Shown here piece by piece: positions 33,855 to 43,056 of a stretch of 64,000 nucleotides of DNA. Source of the DNA: Syntrophaceae bacterium UBA6252. Lineage in GTDB: Bacteria > Desulfobacterota > Syntrophia > Syntrophales > UBA6807. A program made the translations under genes and the position numbers. The stretch spans positions 16,609-80,608 of the forward strand of contig DJVQ01000022.1 of NCBI GenBank assembly GCA_002441265.1, given 5' to 3'. Each line of letters begins with the position of its first letter. Positions within the stretch are counted from its first letter, which is position 1. The notes beneath the pieces were generated by a model, which made no database searches, was not told the origin of the DNA, and saw only the letters and a list, made by a program, of their open reading frames with translations.

Positions 33855-35054
33855 CTATTTCTCAATCAGTTTGTCGGCCACCTTTTGCCCCATCTCATAG
33901 CAGGCCTGGAGAACCTCAACGCCGGGAACGTGTTTCACCGCCATCCCTTCCGAAACGAGTTCCACCTTCATCTCCTTCAGGATCTCCTCCACCTGGCGGA
34001 CCGACTCGCCGCTCCAGCCGAAGGAGCCGAAGGCGGCGCCGACGAGATTTCTCGGCCTCAGGCCTTTCAGGTACGTGAGGACGTCGGCCATGGAGGGGAA
34101 CAGGTTGTTGTTCAGCGTCGGGGACCCCGCGACGAGGGCACCCGCCTCCAGAATTTCACGGGCCACGTCGCTCCGGTGGTTCTCCGCCATGGAAAGCAGC
34201 CGGACGTCCACGCCCCGGGAGGCCAGGCCCTCGGCGACCGCCAGGGCCATGCGTTCCGTGCTGTGCCACATGGTGGCGTAAACGACGACGGCTTTGCGGG
34301 TCTTCTTCTGTTCTCCCCACCGCCGGTACTGTTCGAGAATCCTCCCGATCCCCTTTCTCCATATGGGGCCGTGGTCGGGGGCGACGTATTTCACGTCCCA
34401 CCCCATGGCGCCCACCTTGTCGAGGGTTTTCCCGATCAGGGCGGCGTAAGGGAGGAGGATGTTGGCGAAATAGGTGGCGCTCTCCTCGTCGAGAACGGCG
34501 GGATCGATTTCATCGTCGAAACGGCCGCTCGAGGCGAGGTGCATTCCGAAAGCGTCCTGGGAAAAGAGGAGGTTTTCCTCCCCGAGCCAGGAAATCATGC
34601 TGTCCGGCCAGTGAAGCATCCGGGTTTCGTAAAAGGCGAGTTCGCAGTTCCCGAGGGAGAGTTTCTCGCCGTCCTTGACGGCAATGACATTCTCCAGGGT
34701 ATGATAGATCTCGTTGAGTGTCTTCGCCCCCATGGCGGAGACATAGACGGCCTTCGGCCCGATTTCCCGCGCCGTTTCGAAGAGACAGCCCGAATGATCC
34801 ATTTCCGAGTGCTGGGAAACGATGTACTCGATCCGTTTCGGATCGACCACCGATGCGATCCGGGACATCATTTCCCCCCGGAAGGGGGCCCGGACGGTGT
34901 CGATGAGGGTGATTTTATCCGCCAGGATGAGATAGGCGTTGTAGGTCGATCCACGCTTCGTGGTATACCCGTGGAAATCCCGGATGTTCCAGTCGATGGC
35001 GCCGACCCACCAGACCCGGTCCGTGATCTGTACCGCTTTGAATACGTCGTTCAT
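33855..35054 (-). CDS. Flavodiiron protein (FprA family, A-type flavoprotein)
   Basis: A 399-residue cytoplasmic oxygen or nitric oxide reductase. The N-terminal metallo-beta-lactamase-like domain carries HSEMDHSG (H82, E84, D86, H87) and later H, D and H ligands in MLHWPDSM, FSQDAFG and APDHGPIW, forming the diiron site. The C-terminal flavodoxin domain (from about residue 255) has VVYATMWHSTERMA, the FMN phosphate loop. The ATG at 35054 follows AAGGAG; the frame extends upstream but without similarity. The rubredoxin partner is the next gene. Confidence 0.95.
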   Translation of the reverse strand: MNDVFKAVQITDRVWWVGAIDWNIRDFHGYTTKRGSTYNAYLILADKITLIDTVRAPFRGEMMSRIASVVDPKRIEYIVSQHSEMDHSGCLFETAREIGPKAVYVSAMGAKTLNEIYHTLENVIAVKDGEKLSLGNCELAFYETRMLHWPDSMISWLGEENLLFSQDAFGMHLASSGRFDDEIDPAVLDEESATYFANILLPYAALIGKTLDKVGAMGWDVKYVAPDHGPIWRKGIGRILEQYRRWGEQKKTRKAVVVYATMWHSTERMALAVAEGLASRGVDVRLLSMAENHRSDVAREILEAGALVAGSPTLNNNLFPSMADVLTYLKGLRPRNLVGAAFGSFGWSGESVRQVEEILKEMKVELVSEGMAVKHVPGVEVLQACYEMGQKVADKLIEK

Positions 35055-35115
35055 GGTCTTTTCTCCTTCATCGTCCTTTTTAACAGGATTCGCCCCGCCG
35101 TGACAACGATATTCT

Positions 35116-35262
35116 GACGGTTTCGCAAAAAGTCCATGGACTGCGCGCCCTTCATCCATCCTTCCCGCGGCGTGCGAAAGAAGCGCCCCCGTCGCCGGGA
35201 CCCGGGCGCTCCGGAATCCGCTCCCCGTCACCCCGCGCGGGCGATGTTCGGACTTTTGTGGA
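35116..35262 (+). repeat. Dispersed intergenic repeat, copy D
   Basis: The left end GACGGTTTCGCAAAAAGTCC matches copy B (GACGGCTTCGTAAAAAGCCC). The right end, GGACTTTTG near 35250-35258, is the inverted partner. The centre differs between copies, containing several GC-rich hairpin segments. Confidence 0.5.
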
Positions 35263-35291
35263 GGTATTCGATGCGTTCGGAAATACCCCGG

Positions 35292-36242
35292 TTATGCCGT
35301 TTCGCCGGAAACCAGTACGGAAATGCACCGTGGGACGATGTCAATGGAAAGGGGCAGCCGTCCCGGCTGTTCCCCGTCCATGTCGATGAGAACCGTTTCC
35401 CCGGAGGTGGCCTCGATGCGTCTTCCCTTGAGATTCAGGATCTTCCGGTGCCCGTAGATCTTCCCGTTGTAAAGCCGGGGCATCTGAAAAAGGATCTCGG
35501 GAAGTTTGAAATCGCCGACGACGGTCACGTGGAGAAGGCCGTCGTCGATCCGGGCGTCCGGGGCGACCCACATGCCGCCCCCGTGGAACTGGCCGTTCGC
35601 CACGGCGACGTTCCAGCTCGTCACCTCCCCGTCGAAGCTGTCGTCCACCCGGAGGCGGATCCGCTTTCTCCTGTAAAGAAGGAGGGAGACTCCGGTGGCG
35701 AGGAGGAAGGACGGAAATCCGCCGAGGCGCTTCCGGGACCGGTTCACCCGGTTGTTCACTTCCCCCCCCAGGCCGAAGCTCGTGATGTTGTGGAAATAAC
35801 GCGACATCGGTTTGCCCCGGCGATCCCGGCAGACCATCCGTCCCAGATCGATCGTTTTCGTACCCAGGGGCGAGACGCCTTTCAGCGCCTGCAGGATGTC
35901 CTTGGACTGGCGGAGCGTCCTGACGAAGTCGCATCCGGTGCCGCAGGGGAAATAGGCGAGCAGGGCGCCGGCGCGAAGGGGCTCCCCGCCGTCCATGAAC
36001 CCGTTGACGACCTCGTTCAGGGTGCCGTCGCCGCCGACGCAGACGATTCCGTCGGATCCGTTCAGGAGGGCGTCCCGGGCCAGCAGGGTCGCATCCCCCG
36101 GCGAGGCGGTGTACGCCTCCCGGAGGGGACCGAAGAACCGCGCCGCTTCGCTCCTCATGAGCCTCCAGACCCTCCCGGCCCTGCCCCCGCCGGCCATGGG
36201 GTTGATGACGAACTGAAATTTCCTCGATCCCAATGAAAACAT
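35292..36242 (-). CDS. Diacylglycerol kinase-family lipid kinase (YegS/DgkB-like)
   Basis: A 316-residue soluble lipid kinase. It begins FQFVINPMAGGGRAG, followed by the nucleotide-binding GGDGTLNEVVNG, the family signature. FPCGTGCDFVR and the C-terminal MDGEQPGRLPLSIDIVP complete the fold. The substrate could be diacylglycerol, sphingosine-type lipid or an undecaprenol; it cannot be told from sequence. The ATG at 36242 follows a GGAGGGG-rich leader. It is divergent from the FAD oxidoreductase gene. Confidence 0.9.
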   Translation of the reverse strand: MFSLGSRKFQFVINPMAGGGRAGRVWRLMRSEAARFFGPLREAYTASPGDATLLARDALLNGSDGIVCVGGDGTLNEVVNGFMDGGEPLRAGALLAYFPCGTGCDFVRTLRQSKDILQALKGVSPLGTKTIDLGRMVCRDRRGKPMSRYFHNITSFGLGGEVNNRVNRSRKRLGGFPSFLLATGVSLLLYRRKRIRLRVDDSFDGEVTSWNVAVANGQFHGGGMWVAPDARIDDGLLHVTVVGDFKLPEILFQMPRLYNGKIYGHRKILNLKGRRIEATSGETVLIDMDGEQPGRLPLSIDIVPRCISVLVSGETA

Positions 36243-36443
36243 GATCCCCCCGGCCCCTCCGTTCGCAAAAAAAGAATCTTTTACGTTCTGAAAGGGAAGA
36301 TGCCAGATTGTTTGACGATTTTCAAGGACTTTCCCTGCGATGCCTCCCCCGGGCAGGGCCGGACGTCGTTTCCCAGGGAAATCCTCTTGTTTTTCCATGA
36401 GATATTTTCTAAAATGGCTTCGCTTATCTTCCTCGGGAGTCTT

Positions 36444-37808
36444 ATGGAATACCAAGCCATCATCGTCGGCGCCGGACCGGCGGGCATCTTCTCCGCGTTG
36501 ACCCTCATGGAAAAGGGGATCGACGGCATCCTGCTCCTGGAGCAGGGAAAGGGGATCCGCGAGCGGACCTCCTCCCCTTCACGGGAGATCCTCTGCGGCT
36601 GGGGCGGGGCGGGGGCATACAGCGACGGCAAGCTGACGTTTTCCCCGGACGTGGGCGGGTACCTGGGGGAATACATGTCCCCTGCGTCGTTCCGGGACCT
36701 TCTCTCCCGGACCGACGGGATCTTTCTCCGCTACGGAGCCCCCCGGGAGCGCCTCTTCGGCGACTTTTCACCGGAAGTGGAAGCCCTGGTCGAGCGGGCC
36801 CGCAGGGCGGAGCTGGAATTCATTCCCAACAGGATCCGCCACATGGGCACGGAGAACTGCCGTACCGTCCTGTGCAACCTGTACGACGACCTGAAGGACC
36901 GCATCGAGATCCGGACGGACTGCCGGGCGGAAGCCGTTCTCGCCGGAGAGGGTCTTGCCCGGGGCGTCCGTCTGGAAGACGGGTCCGTCGAGCGGGGCCG
37001 GTTCGTGATCGCCGCTCCGGGGAGGTCGGGGTCCCGCTGGATGAAGGACCAGGCGGAAGCCCTGGGCCTCCAGACCAGTGTGAGCCCCGTGGACATCGGG
37101 GTCCGGGTGGAACTGCCGGCGGCCTTCCTGAACGAGATCACCGATCTCACCTATGAATCGAAGCTGGTCTATTACTCCAGGACGTTCGACGACCGCGTGC
37201 GGACCTTCTGCATGAATCCCGGCGGGGAAGTGGTCAACGAAAGGTCGGGGGACCTGATCACCGTGAACGGCCACAGCTTCGCGAACCGGAAAAGCGAAAA
37301 CACAAATTTCGCGATACTCGTGAGCAGCATGTTCACCGAGCCGTTCCGCGATCCCATCGCTTACGGGAGATACATCGCGCAACTGGCCAACCTGCTGAGC
37401 GGCGGAACCATCGTCCAGAGGCTCGGCGACCTTCTGGCCGGAAGGCGCTCCACCCGGGCCAGGATCGACCGCTGCCTCACGACCCCGACGCTGAAACAGG
37501 CCGTGCCGGGCGATCTCAGCTACGTTTTTCCCTACCGCCACCTGAGGGACATCATCGAGATGATCGAGGCCATGGACCGCCTGGCCCCTGGGGTTTCCTC
37601 CCGGCACACCCTCCTGTACGGCGTAGAGGTCAAGTTCTACTCGAATCGGATCGAAGTGACGGAGGAACTGGAGACGGGGGTGAAAAACCTCTTCGCCGTG
37701 GGGGACGGGGCGGGACTGACCCGGGGACTCCTCCAGGCCGCCGCTTCCGGCATCGTCGCCGCCGAGGCCGTCGCAGGCCGGCTTCATCACGAACCTCACG
37801 ACTCATAA
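36444..37808 (+). CDS. FAD-dependent oxidoreductase (COG2509-type, uncharacterised)
   Basis: A 454-residue flavoprotein. AIIVGAGPAGIFSALTLME is the FAD-binding Rossmann motif at the N-terminus. REILCGWGGAGAYSDGKL is a distinctive block of the COG2509 family, and near the end FAVGDGAGLTRGLLQAAASGIVAAEAV closes the FAD site. Function is not known for this family. The ATG at 36444 follows CGGGAG, and similarity starts right there. It precedes the SpoIIE phosphatase gene by 10 bases. Confidence 0.8.
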   Translation: MEYQAIIVGAGPAGIFSALTLMEKGIDGILLLEQGKGIRERTSSPSREILCGWGGAGAYSDGKLTFSPDVGGYLGEYMSPASFRDLLSRTDGIFLRYGAPRERLFGDFSPEVEALVERARRAELEFIPNRIRHMGTENCRTVLCNLYDDLKDRIEIRTDCRAEAVLAGEGLARGVRLEDGSVERGRFVIAAPGRSGSRWMKDQAEALGLQTSVSPVDIGVRVELPAAFLNEITDLTYESKLVYYSRTFDDRVRTFCMNPGGEVVNERSGDLITVNGHSFANRKSENTNFAILVSSMFTEPFRDPIAYGRYIAQLANLLSGGTIVQRLGDLLAGRRSTRARIDRCLTTPTLKQAVPGDLSYVFPYRHLRDIIEMIEAMDRLAPGVSSRHTLLYGVEVKFYSNRIEVTEELETGVKNLFAVGDGAGLTRGLLQAAASGIVAAEAVAGRLHHEPHDS

Positions 37809-37818
37809 AAGGATCTCC

Positions 37819-39564
37819 ATGCTGTTTCTCGAACCCGACGAAAAGGAACGCGCCGCGATCAGGACACCGTCAAAACCCCCCTTCCTGCGCCGCCACAACA
37901 TCCGCATCCCCATCATGATGAAGATGATGATCGCCTTCGTGGTGCTCACCCTCTCCTCCCTCGCCATCGTGGGGTCCATCACGCTGAACGACATCCGGGA
38001 CATCGGCCAGTATGCCTACCGGAGCAGCGTAACCCTCGGGGAGAGCGCCATCAGCGACAGCACGAACGCCCTGGAAACCCTGGGAAGGAAAATCATCCGG
38101 CAACGGGCCCTGGACGTGGCCGCCCAGTGCGCCCTCTATCTCAAGTTTCAATCCCCCGGCTCCAAAGAGGATCTCATGGGAAACCGTGAATTCCACAAGA
38201 TCGCCGTCCAGCCGGTGGGGAACCGGGGCTACACCCTTCTTTTCGAGAAAAAAACGGGGATCATCCTGTTCCACATCAACCCCGACCTCGTTCGTTTCGA
38301 CACCCACAGGCTGGCCGATCCTCTCCCCACGGCATGGAAACTGTTCAGGGAAACCCTCGACGGTTCCCCCGCGGCGGGATTTTACGACTGGCGGGACCCC
38401 GACGGGGTGGTCCGTGAAAAGTACATGGCCATCGTGCCGGTGGACAACAGCCCCTACATGGTCGCCGCCACGACGTACATGGACGAGTTTCTCGGCCCCG
38501 TAAAGGAAACGATGGGGAAGATTTCCGACGCCACCCTGAACATCGGAAGCCATATCAACACCCGCATGCAGAACACGCGGAACACCTTCCTCGACATCTT
38601 CATTCTTCTCATTCTCCTCGTGTCGGGGATCTCCCTTTTTCTTTCCAGGATGATCACCCTGCCCCTGCTCAGCCTCATGGAAGGCGTGCAGGTCCTGGGC
38701 CGGGGGGACATGGACCACAAGGTGGACGTCCGCACGAGCGACGAGCTGGGGGAACTGGCCGAATCGTTCAACCAGATGACCCGGGATCTGAAGGACTACA
38801 TGGAAAGGCTTCACTGCACGACGGCGGAACAGGAAAGGCTCGTGAAGGAGCTGGAAATCGCACGGAGAATCCAGCAGAACATCCTTCCCCGGGAAACACC
38901 GGCCATCGCGGGGGCCGACGTCTGGGGAACGAACATCCCCGCCCGCGAAGTGGGCGGCGATTTCTTCGACTACATCCCCATCGACAGGAACCACTGGGGA
39001 ATCACCATCGCCGACGTCTCGGGCAAAGGAATGGCGGCGGCCATTTTCATGGGGCTGTCGAGAACGATCCTGAGGGCGAGCACGTCGGGAAACCTGAACA
39101 TCAGCGCTGCGCTCCGCCACGCCAACGAACTCATCTGCCGGGATTCCACCTCGGGAATGTTCGTGACCCTTTTCTACAGCGTCTTCAACACCCGAACCAA
39201 GGAACTCTCCTACATCAACGCGGGCCATTACCCCGCTCTCGTGTTCCACGCGGGGACGGAGGAAACGTCTCACCTCGAGGCCCGGGGAATCCCCCTGGGC
39301 ATCACCGAGAAGATCGAACTGGAGGAAAAGACCCTGTCCCTGCAGTCCGGTGACGTTCTCGTTCTCTACACGGACGGGGTCACGGAAGCAATGAATGAAA
39401 CGGAGGCGGTCTTCGGCGAGGAGAGGCTGGCGCGGCTGATTCTCGACTGCCGCGCCCTGCCCGCCCGTGAAATCGTCCGGAAGGTCGAAGACGAGATCCT
39501 TCTCTTTGCCGGGGATCAGCCCCAGTTCGACGATCTCACCCTGGTGGTCGTGAAAGTCCTTTAG
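37819..39564 (+). CDS. Membrane PP2C-type (SpoIIE) serine phosphatase with Cache-like and HAMP domains
   Basis: A 581-residue signalling protein. One hydrophobic segment near residue 35 starts it, followed by a periplasmic Cache-like sensor domain (about 60-245) and a second segment (about 258-278). HAMP is at about 279-335. The C-terminal phosphatase has ARRIQQNILPRETP, VGGDFFDYIP, IADVSGKGMAAA and YTDGVTEAMN, the metal-binding motifs of PP2C. Family members dephosphorylate anti-anti-sigma factors of the SpoIIAA type. No STAS or anti-sigma gene is next to it. AAAAGGATCTCC precedes the ATG. The end overlaps by 4 bases with the convergent SGNH gene. Confidence 0.88.
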   Translation: MLFLEPDEKERAAIRTPSKPPFLRRHNIRIPIMMKMMIAFVVLTLSSLAIVGSITLNDIRDIGQYAYRSSVTLGESAISDSTNALETLGRKIIRQRALDVAAQCALYLKFQSPGSKEDLMGNREFHKIAVQPVGNRGYTLLFEKKTGIILFHINPDLVRFDTHRLADPLPTAWKLFRETLDGSPAAGFYDWRDPDGVVREKYMAIVPVDNSPYMVAATTYMDEFLGPVKETMGKISDATLNIGSHINTRMQNTRNTFLDIFILLILLVSGISLFLSRMITLPLLSLMEGVQVLGRGDMDHKVDVRTSDELGELAESFNQMTRDLKDYMERLHCTTAEQERLVKELEIARRIQQNILPRETPAIAGADVWGTNIPAREVGGDFFDYIPIDRNHWGITIADVSGKGMAAAIFMGLSRTILRASTSGNLNISAALRHANELICRDSTSGMFVTLFYSVFNTRTKELSYINAGHYPALVFHAGTEETSHLEARGIPLGITEKIELEEKTLSLQSGDVLVLYTDGVTEAMNETEAVFGEERLARLILDCRALPAREIVRKVEDEILLFAGDQPQFDDLTLVVVKVL

Positions 39565-40163
39565 AGAAACACCGCCGCGACGGCCTCGGCCATGTACCGG
39601 TACCCCTCGGAGTTGGGGTGAACGCCGTCGAACTGGACAAGGCTGGAGAAGGAAACCCCCTCGGCGATCTTCCGCTTCCAGGTTTCGTGGACCCGGGCGA
39701 GGGCGTGCCCGTACGTCCCGGCGATCCGTTCCATTTCCCCGTAGTACCTTTCGATGAAAAGGTTTTCCCGTTCACCGTCCAGACAGACGGAGGTGACCAG
39801 CACGATTTCGCCGTCGCTTTCCTCCTCGATCGTCCGGACGATTTCCTCGACGGCCTTTCCGAAGCCCTCCGGCGTCTCCCCGCAGAAGGCGTCGTTCAGG
39901 GCGAACTGGACCAGAACGCAGTCCGGATCGAAGGAAAGAACGTCTCTGCGGAGCCGGTAGAGCCCTCCCCGGGCCGTGTCCCCGGGGATTCCCTGGTTCA
40001 TGAGGGAAAAGGGGCTTTTCGGATAGGCCACCGCCAGCATCTCCTTGAGAAAAGCCAGGTAGCCCTTTCCCACCATCCATCCGTAGGTGAGGGAATCGCC
40101 CAGGGCGACGATGTCGGCCTTGCCGCCGTTCTTCATTTTTTCGATGGTCTTGTAAGGTTTCAT
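39561..40163 (-). CDS. SGNH/GDSL-family hydrolase
   Basis: A 200-residue esterase or acyl hydrolase. ADIVALGDSLTYGW is block I with the nucleophilic Ser, GIPGDTARGG block II, QFALND block III, and FDGVHPNSEGY block V with the catalytic Asp and His. No signal peptide is seen, so it is probably cytoplasmic. Substrate unknown. The start follows a GGAAGAAAAC-type leader. It overlaps the stop of the convergent phosphatase gene. Confidence 0.88.
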   Translation of the reverse strand: MKPYKTIEKMKNGGKADIVALGDSLTYGWMVGKGYLAFLKEMLAVAYPKSPFSLMNQGIPGDTARGGLYRLRRDVLSFDPDCVLVQFALNDAFCGETPEGFGKAVEEIVRTIEEESDGEIVLVTSVCLDGERENLFIERYYGEMERIAGTYGHALARVHETWKRKIAEGVSFSSLVQFDGVHPNSEGYRYMAEAVAAVFL

Positions 40164-40477
40164 CGTTTTCTTCCCTTCGCTTCGGGGCTACGTACGGGGA
40201 TCGCGTCCATTTGTCAAGGCAAAACAGACGGCTTCGTAAAAAGCCCATATGCTGCGTCGCCCTTCTTCCCCCGACCCTTCGGCGTACCATCAGCACGCCT
40301 CATTCCTCGGGATTCGGGCGCCTTGCCTATGGAGCTTTTTCCTTTGCCGTTCGAAAAAGTGTTGATTTGGTCTTATTACGATTTCGGCAAAGCAGGGACG
40401 CTAAAGATTGTTGCATAATGTACCGATTCCGTCTAATGTAACAAAACTAAGTTATCGTGCGCACACGGGTGTAAACA
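40164..40477. other. Intergenic stretch with repeat B
   Basis: Apart from the repeat at 40227-40391, no gene or sure promoter is seen. A TTGCATAATG string at 40411-40420 resembles a -10 region but has no -35 partner. Confidence 0.5.
40227..40391 (+). repeat. Dispersed intergenic repeat, copy B (most complete)
   Basis: About 165 bases. The left end is GACGGCTTCGTAAAAAGCCC. In the middle GGAGCTTTTTCC leads to GCCGTTCGAAAAAGTG, and the right end is TTACGATTTCGGC. Right part equals copy A; left part equals copy D; the reverse strand of the whole resembles copy E. Multiple inverted-repeat arms give a folded RNA or DNA structure. Confidence 0.65.
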
Positions 40478-42790
40478 ATGGAATTTTTCAGCAGGAAACC
40501 GGCGCCGGCGAACACGACCATTGAAAGCCAGATCGAACAGCTCCGGGAGCAGATCCGGAGACAGCAGGCCATTCAGAACCTGGCGAACCGGATTCACGCA
40601 GCCCAGAACGTCAAGCAGATCATCGTCGACCTGAAGGAGGAAATCCTCCGGATGTACGATGCCTCCGTGGTCACGATCTACGCCGTGGACCCGAAGACGG
40701 AGGAGATTTATTCCCTCTTTCTCTCCGGGCCGGACCTGGCGGAGATCCGCGTTCCCATCGGCAACGGGAGCATCGCCGGTTTCGCGGCGAACAACCGCAG
40801 GGCGATCAACATCGCCGACGCCTACGACGAGTCCGAACTCCGGGCGATCCACCCGGATCTCAGCTTCGACAGGCGGTGGGACCAGAAGTCGGGACTCAGA
40901 ACGACCCAGGTCCTCGCCGTCCCCATCCTCCACGAGGACCGCCTCATGGGCATCGTCCAGATCCTGAACAAGAAAGGGGGCGTCCCCTTCAGCGACGAGG
41001 ACCAGAGCCGCCTGGAAGAGCTGGCCCAGGTTCTCGGAATCGCCTTTTACAACCAGGAGAGAATCCGCAAGAAAAAGAAGTCCCGTTTCGACTACCTTCT
41101 CCGCCACGGGCTCATCAAGGACGAGGAGCTGGAGGGTTCCTGGGGGGAGGCGCGGAAAAGCCGGGAAACCATCGAAGACTACCTCATGAAGAAATTCAAG
41201 ATCGCCCGGGAGGCGATCGTCCAGTCCCTCGAGGAGTTCTTCGGCTGCCCCTACATTTCCTTCAGCGGCAAGTACCCCATTCCCGTAGATCTCCTGAGAA
41301 ACCTCAAGGAGGAGTATCTCCGCAGGGAGCTGTGGGTCCCACTGGAAAGAAAGGACGGGAAGATCCGCGTCTGCATCGACGACCCCAACAACATCCTGAA
41401 GCGGGACATGATCGAAAGCCTCCTGAAGACGGGGAACGTGGAATACTGCGTTTCCATGTACGACGACATTCTCCGTTTCATCAACCAGTTCTACCGGTCG
41501 GAATCGGGCAGGGAGTCCATCGACGACCTCATCGGCAAGCTGGAAGTGGAGGAGTCGGAGGAGGAAGAGGACGCCTTCAGCGAGTCGGACAGCATCATCA
41601 TGCAGCTCGTGAACAAGATCATCCGGGACGCCCACGCGAAAGGGGCCTCGGACATCCACATCGAGCCCAACACCATGACCCGGAACGTGGAAATCCGGTT
41701 CCGCGTGGACGGGGATCTCGCCCTCTACCAGACGGTCCCCTTCACGTACCGGTCGGCCATCATTTCGAGAATCAAGATCATGTCCAACCTGGACATCACG
41801 GAACGGCGGCTTCCCCAGGACGGCAAGATCAAGTTCAGGAGGAGCCGGGGGGAGGAAATCGAACTTCGCGTGGCCACCCTCCCCACCCAGGGAGGGGTCG
41901 AGGACGTGGTCTTGCGAATCCTCGCAAAGGGGGACACCCTGCCCCTGGAGGCGCTCGCCATGTCTGCCCGGAACTACCGGAACATACTGGACCTCCTGGA
42001 GAAGCCCTACGGGATCATCCTCGCAGTGGGCCCCACCGGGTCGGGAAAGACGACGACCCTTCACGCCGCCCTGCGGCACATCAACACGCCGGAAACGAAG
42101 ATCTGGACCGCCGAGGACCCCGTGGAAATCACCCAGAACGGGCTTCGCCAGGTCCAGGTGAACCCCAAGGTGGGGCTCGACTTCGCCCACGCCATGCGTT
42201 CCTTCCTCCGGGCGGACCCCGACGTGATCATGGTGGGGGAAATGCGGGACTACGAAACGGCCAAGACCGCCGTGGAGGCCTCCCTGACGGGGCACCTCGT
42301 CCTGAGCACCCTTCACACGAACAGCGCCCCGGAGACCATCGTCCGTCTTCTGGACATGGGAATCGACCCCCTCAACTTCGCCGACTCCCTCCTTGGCATC
42401 CTCGCCCAGCGGCTGGTCCGGACCCTGTGCGGAAAGTGCAAGGAAAAATACCATCCCGAACGGGAGGAATACGACCTCATCGTCCGCCACTACGGGGGCG
42501 AAGAGGCCTTCACGGCCCTCAACATCCCCTACGACGAGAACTTCACCCTCCACCGCCCGAAGGGGTGTTCCGCCTGCGACAGCACAGGATACAAAGGAAG
42601 AATGGGGATCCACGAACTGCTCATCGCCACGAGGGAGATGAAGCACCTCATCCAGCAGCGGGCGACGGTGGAAACGATGCGGGATCTTGCCGCCGGCGAG
42701 GGGATGACCACCCTCCTCCAGGACGGGATCGACAAGGTCCTCCAGGGGTACACCGACCTGCACCAGGTCCTGCGGGTCTGCTTCCGCTGA
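40478..42790 (+). CDS. GspE/PilB-type secretion ATPase with N-terminal GAF domain
   Basis: A 770-residue hexameric ATPase of type IV pilus or type II secretion assembly. Residues about 35-190 form a GAF domain (small-ligand or c-di-GMP-type sensor), ahead of the usual MshEN-like region (about 200-330). The ATPase core has an Asp box KGASDIHIEP, Walker A GPTGSGKTTT (about residue 517), Walker B PDVIMVGEMRD and a His box (LVLSTLHTNSA). A zinc-binding C4 motif CGKC ... CSAC (about residues 650-699) and GRMGIHELL follow. Fusion to GAF is uncommon. No pilin or pilus platform genes are adjacent. No clear Shine-Dalgarno is seen. Confidence 0.88.
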   Translation: MEFFSRKPAPANTTIESQIEQLREQIRRQQAIQNLANRIHAAQNVKQIIVDLKEEILRMYDASVVTIYAVDPKTEEIYSLFLSGPDLAEIRVPIGNGSIAGFAANNRRAINIADAYDESELRAIHPDLSFDRRWDQKSGLRTTQVLAVPILHEDRLMGIVQILNKKGGVPFSDEDQSRLEELAQVLGIAFYNQERIRKKKKSRFDYLLRHGLIKDEELEGSWGEARKSRETIEDYLMKKFKIAREAIVQSLEEFFGCPYISFSGKYPIPVDLLRNLKEEYLRRELWVPLERKDGKIRVCIDDPNNILKRDMIESLLKTGNVEYCVSMYDDILRFINQFYRSESGRESIDDLIGKLEVEESEEEEDAFSESDSIIMQLVNKIIRDAHAKGASDIHIEPNTMTRNVEIRFRVDGDLALYQTVPFTYRSAIISRIKIMSNLDITERRLPQDGKIKFRRSRGEEIELRVATLPTQGGVEDVVLRILAKGDTLPLEALAMSARNYRNILDLLEKPYGIILAVGPTGSGKTTTLHAALRHINTPETKIWTAEDPVEITQNGLRQVQVNPKVGLDFAHAMRSFLRADPDVIMVGEMRDYETAKTAVEASLTGHLVLSTLHTNSAPETIVRLLDMGIDPLNFADSLLGILAQRLVRTLCGKCKEKYHPEREEYDLIVRHYGGEEAFTALNIPYDENFTLHRPKGCSACDSTGYKGRMGIHELLIATREMKHLIQQRATVETMRDLAAGEGMTTLLQDGIDKVLQGYTDLHQVLRVCFR

Positions 42791-42914
42791 TCCCGGCCAG
42801 GTTCCCTTCAGGACGATAAAGAAAAAGTCCAGCCGCAACACCGTTTACGCGCCCTTCGACGGCTGTTTTCTGCGGTAAAAATCCCGGTGGATGACAGGAA
42901 TCTTCAAATGGAAT

Positions 42915-42932
42915 CCGGGGCTTCAGCCCCGG
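42915..42932. repeat. Short GC-rich hairpin with TTCA loop
   Basis: A perfect 7-bp stem, CCGGGGC/GCCCCGG, around TTCA. It has no T tract. Such short palindromes occur as scattered RNA-stabilising elements. Confidence 0.5.
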
Positions 42933-42959
42933 TCGGAACAGGGAAAGCTGTTTGACATG

Positions 42960-43007
42960 GCGGTTCCTGGGGAGCGCGGACGGTTTTCCGGCTCAGGAAC
43001 CGCTTTT
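42960..43007 (+). terminator. Terminator after the PilB-like gene
   Basis: GCGGTTCCTG (42960-42969) pairs with CAGGAACCGC (42994-43003), extended inward by AGC/GCT with a GGG bulge, and is followed by TTTT. It lies 170 bases after the pilB-like stop codon. Confidence 0.6.
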
Positions 43008-43056
43008 CGACGGTTCCATTTTCTTGATGCACTGGTAAAAGTCTAAGAAATACCCT

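Noticed and set aside
40433..42841. Minus-strand open frame of about 800 codons opposite the PilB-like gene
   Set aside because: Shadow of the ATPase gene, whose Walker motifs are intact on the plus strand.
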